The position numbers and the translations under genes are program-made. A stretch of 64,000 nt of DNA from Cercis canadensis (Eukaryota; Streptophyta; Magnoliopsida; Fabales; Fabaceae): positions 643,546 through 707,545 of the forward strand of contig QAOA01006662.1 in assembly GCA_003255065.1 (NCBI GenBank), read 5' to 3'. Positions 53,573 to 64,000 of the stretch are shown here, one piece after another; the first letter of the stretch is position 1; every line of letters begins with the position of its first letter. A model generated the notes under the pieces. It was given only the letters and a program-made list of their open reading frames with translations, made no database searches and was not told where the DNA came from.

Positions 53573-55365
53573 ATGAATTTGGCTACTGAAGAGACTGATG
53601 GCTCAAATGGTTCTGTAAAGTCTAGTGAGAGTTCCCCGATGAATAGTGCTTCTGGTCCTTGGTCGGTAAGTGAAGAGGTTCGGTCGGTGCCTTCGACCTT
53701 TAGCGCTAGTCATGTTAGGTGCCTAAAGGCACATTTCAAGGATGTTGACTAGGACCATAACACTTTTGATTTGCAAGCTTGTCCGCAAGGTGCTCCAGTG
53801 AGTGAGGTTTTCGAGGACAACAATTTCTTTACTTCTAACATTTATTACATAGATAAGATCGGTGCCAACCTACCCCTTAGCTCTTTTGAGATAAATTTCT
53901 TTCGGGCTATAAATGCAGCCCCGACTCAACTTCATAGCAATGTGTGAGTTGTTAGGAGTGGAAGCCAGAGTCAATGTATTCTTTTGGTTTGTCACTTTAA
54001 AGGGTGTAAATGAGAATAATCAAAGGTTTATGTAAGGGGCCACCCTACCTCGGTTATGTTTGATGAAATTGGTTGAGAATTCAGCCAAGGATTGGACGAA
54101 TCAATTCCTTTGTGTGACTATACCTATTTGGGAAGGTCGATCTAGGGCAGACAAGGCATTCTTCCTCGACGAACACGGGCGACCATGATTGCCGTTGCAA
54201 TGGTGTCAACATGTGCTAAATACATTATTGATGGGTGTTTGTTAGCTATTCTTTTATTTGTTTTTGTAATGTTGCTAACCGACCTCCTTTTATTTTGTAA
54301 TTGAGCAGATTTCTGTTGCTGAGTTGGTTAGATTGGCTCGCTTGGCTAAGATTTAAGATTAGCTGAATGCTAAAGCTCGGAGGGCCATTCTTGTCGAGCC
54401 AATAATTGTTATGCGGTTTGAGGAGGTCCTAGTTGCAGTTGAGGTTGCATTCTTTGCTCCTACTAAGGGTAAGGAGAAAATAGGCCCTAAGAGGCATAAT
54501 ACTACAACGCAGGTCATTCCACTGAGTTTGGAGTCTCCCAGATCAGCACCTACTCTGAGCAATGTCTCTAGTGATCCCTCTAGCTCAGAGGTGAGATCTC
54601 TTGCCTATTTTTTAGCTCATGTGGGAGAGGATGTGAATCATCCCAGTGTTTCTTTTTGGAACACGCAATTCTCTGAAGGTTGGCTGCTGGATTCATTGAT
54701 CCCACCTACAGACCGGTCTAAACTCTTGGCCACTCCAACCTATCTCTTGACCAGATATATGGTGACCAACAATACCCAGAGCATGTTTGTAGCTTAAGAG
54801 GTTCATTAGAGGATGGAAAGGTCGGATAGGGCTTGCAAGAAGCTGCAAGAGGATGAAGAGCTTTCTCGAGTTGAAGCTGAATCTACTTGGGCAAAGACAG
54901 AAGGCCTTATATCCCATATGCAGAGGATATAAGAGGAGCTGGCTTCTGAAAGGGAGAGCCGACAACCAACTTATGAGCTCGCCCATGCTACTAAGGTTGA
55001 GGAGGCAAAGCTCTGAGATTGGCTTGCTCACAGACAAAACCAAGCTCGCTAGTCTAAGGAGAGGTTGAGAAGCCGATATGAGAAGAAGATTGAGGAAAAT
55101 TACTTTGCAGCGTATAAGGAGGGTTTCCACTTGAGCCGCAACCCAGCTCGATCCGCAACCCAGCTCGATTGCAGTTCCCTAACTTAAAGGACTAAGGTTT
55201 TGACTACTTTAGACAAGTAAGGGATGCTCAACTTGTTGATCTTGGGACCGATGAGGGTGAATATGATGCAGCCATTTTTTAGATCGAGGATTTGGGTGAG
55301 GACACTGATTCATCCTCTAAGGACGGTGGAATTGAAGAGTCAAATCAAGCTGCGGAGCAAGAATA
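53573..55365 (+). pseudogene. Antisense accessory ORF of the Tat-type Gypsy element
   Basis: The frame opens with ATG at 53573 (MNLATEETDGSNGS) in the strand opposite to pol. It contains GANLPLSSFEINFFRAINAA followed by PTQLHSN, the pattern of the plant family annotated as putative gypsy-type transposon protein (Transposase_28-like). A coiled-coil-like, Glu/Arg/Lys-rich C-terminal half (54810-55130) and an acidic end follow. The molecular function of this protein is unknown. Stops (for example after FKDVD near 53750) and frame breaks disable it. Confidence 0.6.
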
Positions 55366-55767
55366 GTTTCTCTTTTTTGACTTTGTAACTTGTATTTTAT
55401 TTTAATTTGTCTTGTAACCCGAGCTTATTTAATACATAAGACTTCTTTTCATTTTGAGTCTGATTAATTGTTTATATTTTCGTGGCTATTTCAATAACGA
55501 TTCATATTGGTTTTCGAAGGCACTTCAGTTTTAGCTTGGTTATTCAAGTGTTAACAGTAACAAGTTCAAATAAGCAAGACTTTAGCTCGGTTATTTTTTA
55601 GCTTGGTTGTTCGAGAATTATCATTAACAAATGAAACTTAAATAAGTAAGACTTTAGCTCAGATATTTTTTAGCTCAGTTTTGTAGTTTTCAAATGCGAT
55701 ATTCTTGGTTTTATTGTTGAATGTTATTTTTTATTAGGTCGGCTTTGAATACATTAGGTGCAAGCTT

Positions 55768-58700
55768 TCATTCATTTAGGTGCTTTCTGGTGACTTCCAC
55801 TTTTCTGAGAACAAGGTCGTCTTGTTGGAATTCTCTGTGTCTGACTTTGGCATCGTAGTATCTGGTGATCCTTTGTTTAAATGCCAACATTATGAGTTGT
55901 GCTTTCTTTCTTTCTTCTTCTAGCAGGTCTAAGCTCACCTGCATTTGTTCTTGGCTTTGCTCAGTTGCGAAGTGTTCTCTTCTCCAGCTCAATTCATCGA
56001 TTTCTATCGATATCACGACGTTAGCTTGTAGAGTGATTCTCCGGTCGAGGTCTGAGGGTTGGTTCTGTAGGACCATAGTACTCATGGGAGTTCTTCAGTC
56101 CATCTGCTCTTGGTCTGGTCTAGCCTCTTCTTTATTCCTTCTAGGATTATTCGGTTTGTCGCTTCCACTTGGCTGTTTGCTTGAGGGTGCTTAACCGACG
56201 TGAAGTTCAGCTGTTTGTGGAGGTCGGCACAAAATTTTCTAAACCTGTAGTCAGCGAACTAGGTGCCATTGTCAGTTGTTATTGTGTGTGAGATTCCGAA
56301 TCTACAGACAATAAAAGTTTGGACAAAATTTTAGCTTGTTTTGTTGTAATGCTGGCCAGAGGTTCGACCTCAATCCACTTAGAAAAGCAGTCAATTGCAA
56401 TTATCAAAAATATCTTTTGTCCAGCTGCCCTTGGAAAAGGACCTAGGAGGTCTAGTCCCCATTTGCATAATAGTCATGGTTCGATTGTCGTGTGGAGGTC
56501 GGCAGAAGGTGCCAGGTGAATATGCGCAAATAGTTGCCATTTGTTGCATTTTTTCACGAGGTCAACAGAGTCAGTCTTTAAGGTCGGCCAATAGCAGCCA
56601 GCTCAGAGGGTCCTAGTTGCCAACAAGCGGGCTCCAATGTGGTGGCTGCATATGCCTTCGTAGATCTTTCATAGGATGTAGTGAGATTAGTCCGGTGGTA
56701 AGCATTTAAGAAGTGGGGTGTAGTAACCTCGTTTGTAGAGTGTTTTCCCTTCTAAGTAGTAGTAGCTGGCTGTTCGTTGGAGTTTTCGAGTTGTGGCCTT
56801 GTTGTTTGGTAGGTTTCTTATTTTGATTTATTAGGGTGATCTAGGTCGGGATTTTGTTTTCTATGTTGAGCACAATGTTTCTTGTATTACTATTTGATTG
56901 TTTCTGGGCCTTTTGCTACTGTCGAGCTTAGAAAGGAGGTCGGCTCTAGAGTTCTCATTTCTTGGGATGTGTTGGATTTGGAAATGCTTGGGATTGGAGA
57001 TGAGGTTTTTGACCTTATTGAGCTATTTAGCCATTTGTGGGTCTTTTGCATAGTAGTCCTCTATCACTTGGCTAGTTACTAGTTATGAGTTGCTCAAGAC
57101 TTTAAGTCTTTCTGCATTAAGCTCCAAGGCCAAGTGGAGATCGGGGATGAGAGCTTCATACTCTACTTAGTTGTTGGAGGTAGGGAATTCAAAACATAGA
57201 GATTGCTTGATGGTTATTCCTTTTAGTCCTTCCACGATTATCTTTGTTCCTCCTCCCTTGATATTTGAGGATCCGTCCACTAATAGTGTCCAATTGGTTT
57301 GTTCTTCTGGTTTGGTCTTTCGGTTCTGGTGAGCTCTGCTACAAAGTCGGCTAGGGCTTAGGCTTTGATTGGTCCTCATGGTTCATCTGATAGGCTGTGC
57401 TCGAAGTGCTCTAACGATCACCTGAGCATACGGCCTGCGAGGTTAGGTTTTTGGAGGACTTGTCTTATGGGTTAGTCAGTTTGGATTGTTATATGATGGT
57501 TTTGGAAGTATGACCTAAGGCAGTGGGCTGAAAGTAGAAGGGCATATGTGAGCTTTTCAATTTTATGGTATCAGAGCTTGGAGCCTTTGAGGGAGTGGCT
57601 GGTATAGTATATGGGGAATTGGGTTTTGTTTTCTTCCTAGACAAGAGTAGAGCTTACGACTTGGTTACTAGTGGCAAGGTAGGTGTACAATGTTTCTACA
57701 TGTTTTGATTTCGAGCAAATAAGAGGCAATGTGAGCTATTGTTTTAGCTGGTCAAAAGCCTGTTGGTATTCTAAGGTCCACTCTAAGATTTTGATCTTCT
57801 TGAGGGTTTTGAAGAAGGGGAGAGCTCGGTCTGCAAATCTGGACATGAATCGAGAGTGTACTGCAATCCTTTCGGTTAATTTTTGGACTTCTCTCACAGT
57901 CTATAGGGATCCATTCTCGTAATAGCTTCGCATTTTTTAGGGTTGGCTTCAATTCCTCTGTGTGTCAACATGAAACCTAAGAACTTTCCAGCTTCCAATC
58001 CAAATGCACATTTGGATAGGTTCAAGCGCATGTTGTGCTTTTTGAGTTCGGTGAATGTCTCTTCCAGGTCGGCAAGGTGGTCCTCCTCAGAGTAGGATTT
58101 CACTAGCATGACATCCACATACATATACCTCGACGTTCCACCCTATCTAATTTCTTAGTACTCTGTCCATTTGCCTTTGATAGATCACTTTGTCATTATT
58201 TAGCTCGAAAGACATTAGTTTGTAGCAATAAATGGCCTTTTCGATGATGAAGGCCATTTTCTCTTCGTCATCTGGGTGCATTCTAACCTGGTTGTACACT
58301 GAATAGGCGTTCATGAAGCTAAAGAGCTTTTATCTTGAAACCCCGACGACGAGCTTGTCTATGCTCGAGAGAGGATATGGATCTTTCGGGTATGCTTTAT
58401 TCAGGTAGGTGAAATATACTCACATCTGCCACTTCCCATTTGTTTTTTTTACCATCACCATGTTTGACAACTAGGTCGTGTAGGCTACCTCCTTGATGAA
58501 CTCGAGGTTCAACAATTTTTGGACTTCCTCCTAGATTGGCACTTGCCTTTCTAGTCTGAAGACCCGTTTCTTTTGACTAATTGGTTTTTCCCCTACATTC
58601 ATAGCAAGTCTGTGACAAATGAAGTTTGGGGTAATACTTGGCATGTCGGATGTTGTCCATGCGAGTAGGTCCTTATTGGCGACCATGAGGTCGATGAGCT

Positions 58701-59160
58701 TCTTCAGGTTGGATGGGAGATGTTGGATCCCACCTAGACTTTTTGGATGCTTTCTTTTCTGACTTGGACTGGGAGGAAGTTACCCTTAGGTTCAAGTCGA
58801 GTTTTTGGGTTCCCTCTTTTGTTGTCGAGCTCTTGGATGGGAATTTGATTGCTAGTGGAAGGCTTATCTGTGTTTTTAGGTTTTTAGGGCTTAGAGTAGT
58901 CGATGGATAAGATTACATTATAGCAAGTTCTACCTAAGATTTTATCTCTTATTGTTGATCCAATAGTTCTTGAGGTGATGAGGAATTTAAGGAGCAGATG
59001 TTTGGGCAAGACTATTGCATTGATATGATTTAGGGAAGGGCGCCCTATGATAGCGTTGTAGGCAGAGGGGTAGTCAACAACCAGGAATTTGACATTAGTG
59101 TTGGCTAGGTCGGAGAAGTTTCCCAAGGAGGTTCTTAGGGTGATGGTTCCTTTGACTTCA
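55768..59160 (-). pseudogene. Tat-type Gypsy pol, broken; RT active site mutated
   Basis: Protease-end motif VKFLVVDYPSAYNAIIGRP at about 59090-59030; RT pieces SFMNAY, VRMHPDDEEKMAF and then MYVDVMLVKS, where the usual Y-V-D-D has its last Asp replaced by Val. RNase H begins WTLLVDGSSN (57300). The integrase end holds ELSWRREHF, YYDAKVRHREFQQDDLVLRKVE (in two parts). Many stops lie between these blocks. No activity expected. Confidence 0.75.
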
Positions 59161-59170
59161 ACGTTGATAT

Positions 59171-60278
59171 ATCAGGACTCCGAAGGTTAAGTTAGGCCGA
59201 TCCAAACTAAGGGGGTAATAATTGAATAGAGGGTGAAAAGTCATTAAACCTATTAGGAAGCAGTATATATAGCCAGAGGAAAATGCATGAGGGGTATAAT
59301 GGTAATTATCGCAATTGGGCCTCAATGGGCCAAGATGATTTTGGGCCTTATATAAGGATATCTACAAATTCATTGACTTTTTCTCCTCTGTTAGTGGGCT
59401 GATAATTTTATTTAATATATACTTAATGAAAAAAATCTCAAAATTTGGGTTAGTGACTTAGCTGCCCCCACCCCCTCCATTGTGCTACTTCAAAATCGAA
59501 TTTTCATCCAATGGTTTCATCGGAGAGAAGGTGAGAGCTTAATTTTATTTTTTTTTCGCTTGATCCACCTCCACGTGTTTGATGATTATCAAGCTCTCTA
59601 TGTGTATTTTTTTTCATTTTCTTTTTTAGGGACCTTCTATATGTGCAACCCAAGATCCCATTAGATATAGAAAAGAAGAATTGGGAAATAGTCTATTTCA
59701 AATAGAAAAGGAAAAGAATAATGTGAAAGAAAATTATATAGAAGCATATATGAGCAATTTCTTCAAAATTCTAATTAGTTTTTTGCTCCTATTTCAAGTT
59801 AAAATTTGGTAGCAAAATATGGTTTTAATTTCTATCTTCTAATGGTGTTTTGTAATATGCAGACTTCAGTGGAACCAAGGTTTCACTCATGCATGGTTGT
59901 TGGGTACCGCTACATAGAAGAAACTTACATTGTCTCAAGTTATTCATATATGGAAAGTTGCATTCCTTGAGATGGTTCTCATGGGTGAAAAAATGTTAAC
60001 ATCTAAACTTTTTAATCATTTCCACATATCCTTCTTATTCAGTCTTTTTTTTTTTTTTTTTTTTTNCTTTTTTTTTTTTTTCCTTTTCCCAATTTCTTCC
60101 TTTTTTTATTTTGGAATGACTTATCACTATAAGCTCTGCCCATATATGGAGAATTGGGTTAGATATTTTATGTGTAGTATAAAATTGAGGTATGATTTAT
60201 TGTTTTATGAAGTTTTGAGTAATGGTCTAAATGCATTGGCGTTCATGATTTTACATAGGTGTTCCTCACTATCCAAGT
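59171..60278. other. AT-rich stretch, no gene seen
   Basis: It contains a TATATATAG/TTATATAAGG promoter-like segment near 59260-59355 that may be LTR debris, and a poly-T run with an N at 60066. No coding pattern. Confidence 0.5.
60048..60081. other. Poly-T run containing a single N
   Basis: The N at 60066 is within T-rich sequence; probable contig join or unresolved homopolymer. Confidence 0.8.
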
Positions 60279-60570
60279 TGTCATGAACAGATTCAACCTA
60301 AAAACTTAAGCTATTAGGTGAAGGCCCAAGAATAATTTTATATCTAACATGCCCCCTGCATGCAAAAACCCTTTGGGCTTGAAGCGTGGACAAAGTACAG
60401 ACCCACTTAAATCTTGTGTGAAAATTTCAATTTAATTAAGAAAGTGGAGGTAGAATGATTTGCTTTCTTGACTGCTTGGTCAAAGAGACTCTGATATTAT
60501 GTCAAGAACCCAATAAACCCAAAAGTTTAAGCTGTTAGGTAAAGGTTCACAAATGATTTTATATCTAATA
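60279..60570 (-). mobile_element. TRIM-like miniature LTR element (292 bp)
   Basis: Two direct repeats of exactly 71 bp (60279-60349 and 60500-60570) begin TGTCA and share a core TTAAGCT.TTAGGT.AAGG and TTTTATATCTAA. Next to the right repeat, 60488-60499 is a degenerate tRNA-Met primer site complement (9 of 12). Next to the left one is a complement of a purine tract (TGCCCCCTGC). This is LTR, primer site, short inside, purine tract, LTR on the minus strand, with no coding capacity. Flanks CAAGT/TAAGC match only partly as a target duplication. Confidence 0.65.
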
Positions 60571-61200
60571 TAAGCTAACTTAATTTGCTACTTCTAGTGG
60601 GTGACTACCCCGTCTTTCCCAAATGTACGTGATTCTCCTTCTTCCATTTTGTTGTTATTTTATTCCTTTCAAAAACCTATCTAATCCAACTTTATATTTT
60701 ATTTGTTTGTGATGTAGGTTGCAAATGGCTTTAAGATTCCAGTAACAAGAAGTATTCTTTCAACTTGTGATATTTTATGCCACTGTTTTGATTTTGTTCA
60801 TCTTCTCCTATCTCCTAATTTGATTTCTGTCATACTTTTCTTCTTTTGTTTTTCCTTGTTATCAGAAGATATATAAGTGATGGACCTTGGGATGAAAATA
60901 ACATGTTTGTAGTGTGGTAATGTGTGGGCTCTAAATATTCAAACAAATCAATATACAAATAAGTGTATACACACTCGCCAAACATAGTTGTAGACACCAT
61001 ATTTTGTTCAGGTGTTTTTCGTAGCATAAAAAAAATGATGATTTTTAAAATGGTGAAAGCTCTTAATTTTGCATTATTTCTTTTTATATTTTTATTTGGG
61101 CTTTTGTAATAAGGCAAAACCTAATCTTACTACATTAGCCTAATCTATTGTTGATCTAGCCCATTTTTTATCTAGCATATTTGGCTCATCTATTAGCATT
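60571..61200. other. AT-rich stretch, no gene seen
   Basis: No coding pattern or recognisable element. Confidence 0.5.
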
Positions 61201-63197
61201 TAGATTTTTGCAAATAGTAAATAAATAGAAAAAAGAGAGAAGAAATTTTATAAATAGATTTTTGCATCACTAGATCTAGGAGGACCAATGAGGGAGCAAG
61301 GAATGGATTTCTCTCACTCCCTATTGGTCTAAGTTTGTGCACCTTATTTTCATTAAGTAAATAAGCAATTTAAAAAGAAGAAAAAGCAAATTAAAAAGAA
61401 AGAAAAGGAGAAAATAGAAAGGGGGATCAGTAAAGAGAGAAAAAGAGGAGAGGAGGAAAGAAAAGAGAAAAGGATAAGAAGAAAGGGGGAGAGAATGAGA
61501 AGCTTGGGAGAAAGGAAGAGAACCAAAGAGAGAAGAATGTTTCAATCTCTATCAAATTCATTATACAAAGGTAATCTTTTCTCTGTCCTCCTATCTTTAC
61601 TACTGCTATTTAGATTCATGGTGGATAATTTATCTATTTGTTCCTATGCATGAATGAATATGCTAAATTTCTTAATTATAATATAGTTTGATAGAGTTTG
61701 AGATTGATTCTTAGGATTCTAGGGTACCCATGGTGTTGGATTCCCAAATTTAAGTTCAATTTCAAATGTTGATATAGAAATAATTTTGATTTTGGGACTT
61801 TGAGTTCTTTTCTTGATTGATTATACTTTGTTTGGTTGTGGATTGTCTATTTTTAGGTTTGTTAGTCTTCTCTAGCAACCCTCCATTTTTATTTTTCAGA
61901 TGAAGCTACATAACTCCGATTTTAGTGATTGTTGATTTGATAGAACTAGTAGACATGTACCTCCTATGTGTAAAATTTTCATGGTTAAATTCCCTTTCCC
62001 TTATCCTAGTGTTTATTTGAATTTGATTATTTTTCTATTATTTAGGGGTTGTCAGTCTTCTCTGGCAACCCTCCATTTTTATTTTTTAAATGGAGCCACA
62101 GAGCTCTAATTTGAGTGATTCTTATTTGTTAGAACCAGGAGACAAGTGCCTTATTTATGTAAAAAATTCAAAAAAAAATTCCCTTTTTCCCATTCCCAGT
62201 TTTCATTTAAAATTGGTTGTTTTTTTTTAAACTATCAAGTTATTAGTCGTCTCTGGCTGCATTCAGTCTTTTGTCTTTAGTTTGAGCTATAGAGCTTCAT
62301 TTTAAGTAATTCCTATCTTGTTAGAACCAGGAGACATGTGTATTTGTTATATAAAAATTTCAGAATAAAATTCCTTATCATGCATTTTCAGTATTTGTCT
62401 AAAATTGGCTTTGCTTTGTGCTTTGTCATGAGATTCTTTTAGACATTGTTTGGCCTAATTTGGGTATTATTTTTGGACTATTTTGCTTGTGTTTTATTGA
62501 TGTCCCTGAGGCATTTTTGAAGGTTGATTGGGAATCATGTTAAAGTTTCTTGTACATCTTTGTCTTGCATCTTTTTGAGGTCTTTTCATGTGTCACTTTG
62601 CTTTGCTTATTAGTAGATCCTTTTGGTCGTCCATGTTTGAATAATTTCTTACATTTTTCTTGAATTAATGCTTTTTTTCTTGGGCCTATGAGCTCATTTG
62701 ATAATTATTTCTGATAATGTTTGTGAGTTGGGTTATAAGTGACGACAAGCTAGAAGGCTCGATCCTCGAGCAAGGCGGAGTGGGAAACGAGAAGACCTTT
62801 GCTTTAATTTTAATTTGTTTTATGTAACCATTTAAATTCTCATACTATAATTTGTAAACTCATGCACTTGCATTCATTTAGGGTTTTAATTGTGTTCGAT
62901 GTAGTATTCATAGGCCTCTTACTTATTATGGAGGGATAAAGGAATCCGTCTGAATATCGGTGGCCCGTTCTATCTTTCCCAAGTAAGGGTAATATGCAAT
63001 GAACTGGTGGAAGGATTTAAGACACATTAGTTGTATGCATTTCACGTTTAAATTTGTTGTCAATATTCTTATTCATTAATGTAATTTATTATTTGAGTGA
63101 TGAATAAAATACATTTTTGGCTATATTATGTTTGCACAATTGATTTCGGCTACCATTTTTAGACGGGTGTTGTGGGTGCCTAACACCTTCCCCACAC
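61200..63197 (+). repeat. Probable Tat/Ogre-like Gypsy LTR fragment
   Basis: The end GTTGTGGGTGCCTAACACCTTCCCCACAC is the style of end (two motifs of it: GTGGGTGCCTAACACC and TTCCCCACA) often seen at the LTR-to-inside border of Tat/Ogre elements. Upstream are long AT-rich non-coding DNA and a triplicated block. It is cut at 63198 by the hAT-like terminus. No coding frame. Family placement is tentative. Confidence 0.4.
61858..62400 (+). repeat. Three diverged tandem units, about 190-bp period
   Basis: Units begin near 61858, 62046 and 62236. Each has GTTAGTC/GTCAGTC..TCTCT.GC, then a GAGCY(A)CA..GAGCT segment, then TAGAACCAGGAGACA or a close variant, then AAAATTC..ATTCC. Confidence 0.75.
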
Positions 63198-64000
63198 TAC
63201 GGGTGTAAGGCAAAACCGAAAAACCGGCAAAACCGACCGAACCGAACCGAACCAAGCCAAAACCGAGTCAAACCGAGAGAGGTGGTCTGGTTTTCGGTTT
63301 GAATTTCTGAAAAACCGAGACATGCGGTTCGGTTCTCGGTTCCACTGAAGAAAAAACGATAAAAAACCGAACCGAACCGAGTCTGATGAAACGACGTCGT
63401 TTTACCTTCATAAGGATACCCTTTTTAAAATACCTAAGTCTCTTCTTTTTGACACCTCCTTGATCCCTCCCTCCCTTCAGAAATCTCCTCACAAAGTCAC
63501 AATCCCTAAACCTAAGTTCTCTTCTCTTCGACCCTCAATCCCTCCCATTCTTAAATAGTCAAATCCCTAACTCGTTCTCGCCTTCTCGGACTTCCATCGA
63601 TTGAAGCCATCGCCTCTCCTCTCATCTCTCGGTCTCTCGGTCTCTCTGTTCTCCGTCGGACCGTCGATGTCTCGCTCTGTGGACTGGTGAGTTATGCTTC
63701 TCTCTCTGTTTTGCATGCATTTTATATTTTCTTGGATGAGGTTTGGCGCACAAGTGAAGTGTTTTTCTGGTTTTATTTGCTTTAGTAGTTGAGCTTCTGG
63801 CCTTATTCCTCTTGTTGTCTTATTCCACTTGATTTGAAGCTTTTATACGCATGGATTACTCTTCTCTTTGCCTTTGAGCTTCTGTTCTCAGATTTCCTGA
63901 TTCTGAGAGTAAAATAAACAGACTAAGTTAATAGATTAGTTCTTAAATATCATGGCTCTTTGTTTAGTGTCCAAAGATATGAATTTTGTTTGTAGGGATT
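63198..64000 (+). mobile_element. hAT-like terminal sequence (copy B), runs past the window end
   Basis: It begins TACGGGTGTAAGGCAAAACCG, close to copy A at 50467, with dense ACCGAACCGAACC repeats. It then has the perfect palindrome AAACGACGTCGTTT (about 63389-63402) and a CTAAGTCTCTTCTTTTTG block also seen in copy A. The following pyrimidine-rich region (63530-63690) resembles a gene 5' region, but no reading frame is clear before the window ends. Confidence 0.4.

Larger units (their letters stand above)
53357..59170 (-). mobile_element. Decayed Ty3/Gypsy (Tat-type) retrotransposon
   Basis: Minus-strand pol order protease (59126-58884), RT (about 58470-57894), RNase H (about 57400-57167), integrase C terminus (56085-55768), with a plus-strand ORF (53573-55365) located downstream of pol. 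That antisense extra ORF is a hallmark of the Tat lineage. Gag is missing: the element stops near 59170. LTRs are not recognised with confidence. All frames are heavily broken. Confidence 0.75.

Noticed and set aside
55134..55170. Short CGCAACCCAGCTCGAT duplication
   Set aside because: A single 17-bp tandem duplication in a decayed retrotransposon; no further significance seen.
61321..61545. Ser/Leu/Phe-rich minus-strand frame
   Set aside because: It is the complement of a purine-rich AAGAGAAAGG-type run; low complexity.
1..64000. CRISPR arrays, bacterial operons, phage or plasmid features
   Set aside because: Spliced plant gene and plant transposons throughout; no spaced direct-repeat arrays of that type.

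Overview
The window is plant nuclear DNA, AT-rich, most likely from a dicot, perhaps woody. Three things point there: a spliced plant-type PRPP synthetase gene with a plastid-type N terminus, several plant retrotransposon lineages primed by initiator tRNA-Met, and an endogenous caulimovirid. I cannot name the species. Only one conventional gene is well supported: a nine-exon ribose-phosphate pyrophosphokinase (exons 23669-46729, + strand, 402 codons). A second plausible gene is a small secreted cysteine-rich peptide (12717-12965, +). Almost everything else is mobile or viral DNA in various states of decay.

Layout. 1-10.6 kb: endogenous pararetrovirus in two head-to-head copies, a minus arm running off the left edge and a plus arm, around a 408-bp spacer with a tRNA-Met primer site. 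10.6-15 kb: AT-rich DNA with the cysteine-rich peptide gene. 15-17.35 kb: an unclassified 1.35-kb repeat and the 3' end of a LINE. 17.37-22.79 kb: a CACTA element with a decayed TNP1-like gene, carrying a second, inverted copy of the 1.35-kb repeat. 23.67-46.73 kb: the PRPP synthetase gene. Its intron 4 holds a minus-strand Ty1/Copia element that itself contains a non-autonomous Ty3/Gypsy element. Intron 5 holds a second member of the same Copia family in the opposite orientation. Intron 7 holds a MITE. 47.9-49.6 kb: a LINE fragment and two tRNA-derived SINEs. 49.8-51.3 kb: an LTR-like block and hAT-like ends. 51.32-53.36 kb: a second, truncated CACTA of the same type. 53.36-59.2 kb: a decayed Tat-type Ty3/Gypsy element with its antisense accessory ORF. 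60.28-60.57 kb: a tiny TRIM-like element. 61.2-63.2 kb: a probable Tat/Ogre-like LTR with a triplicated block. 63.2 kb to the end: another hAT-like terminus.

An important caveat: the window holds eight single N characters. Six of them are flanked by near-identical direct duplications whose two copies meet exactly at the N (41, 258, 281, 292, about 369 and about 446 bp). These look like unmerged overlapping contig ends and not biology. The other two N lie inside poly-T runs.

The most notable biology is the head-to-head pararetrovirus whose plus copy lacks a visible reverse transcriptase, the gag-protease-chromodomain Gypsy element without reverse transcriptase or integrase, and exon 5 of the PRPP synthetase gene sitting between inverted Copia copies.
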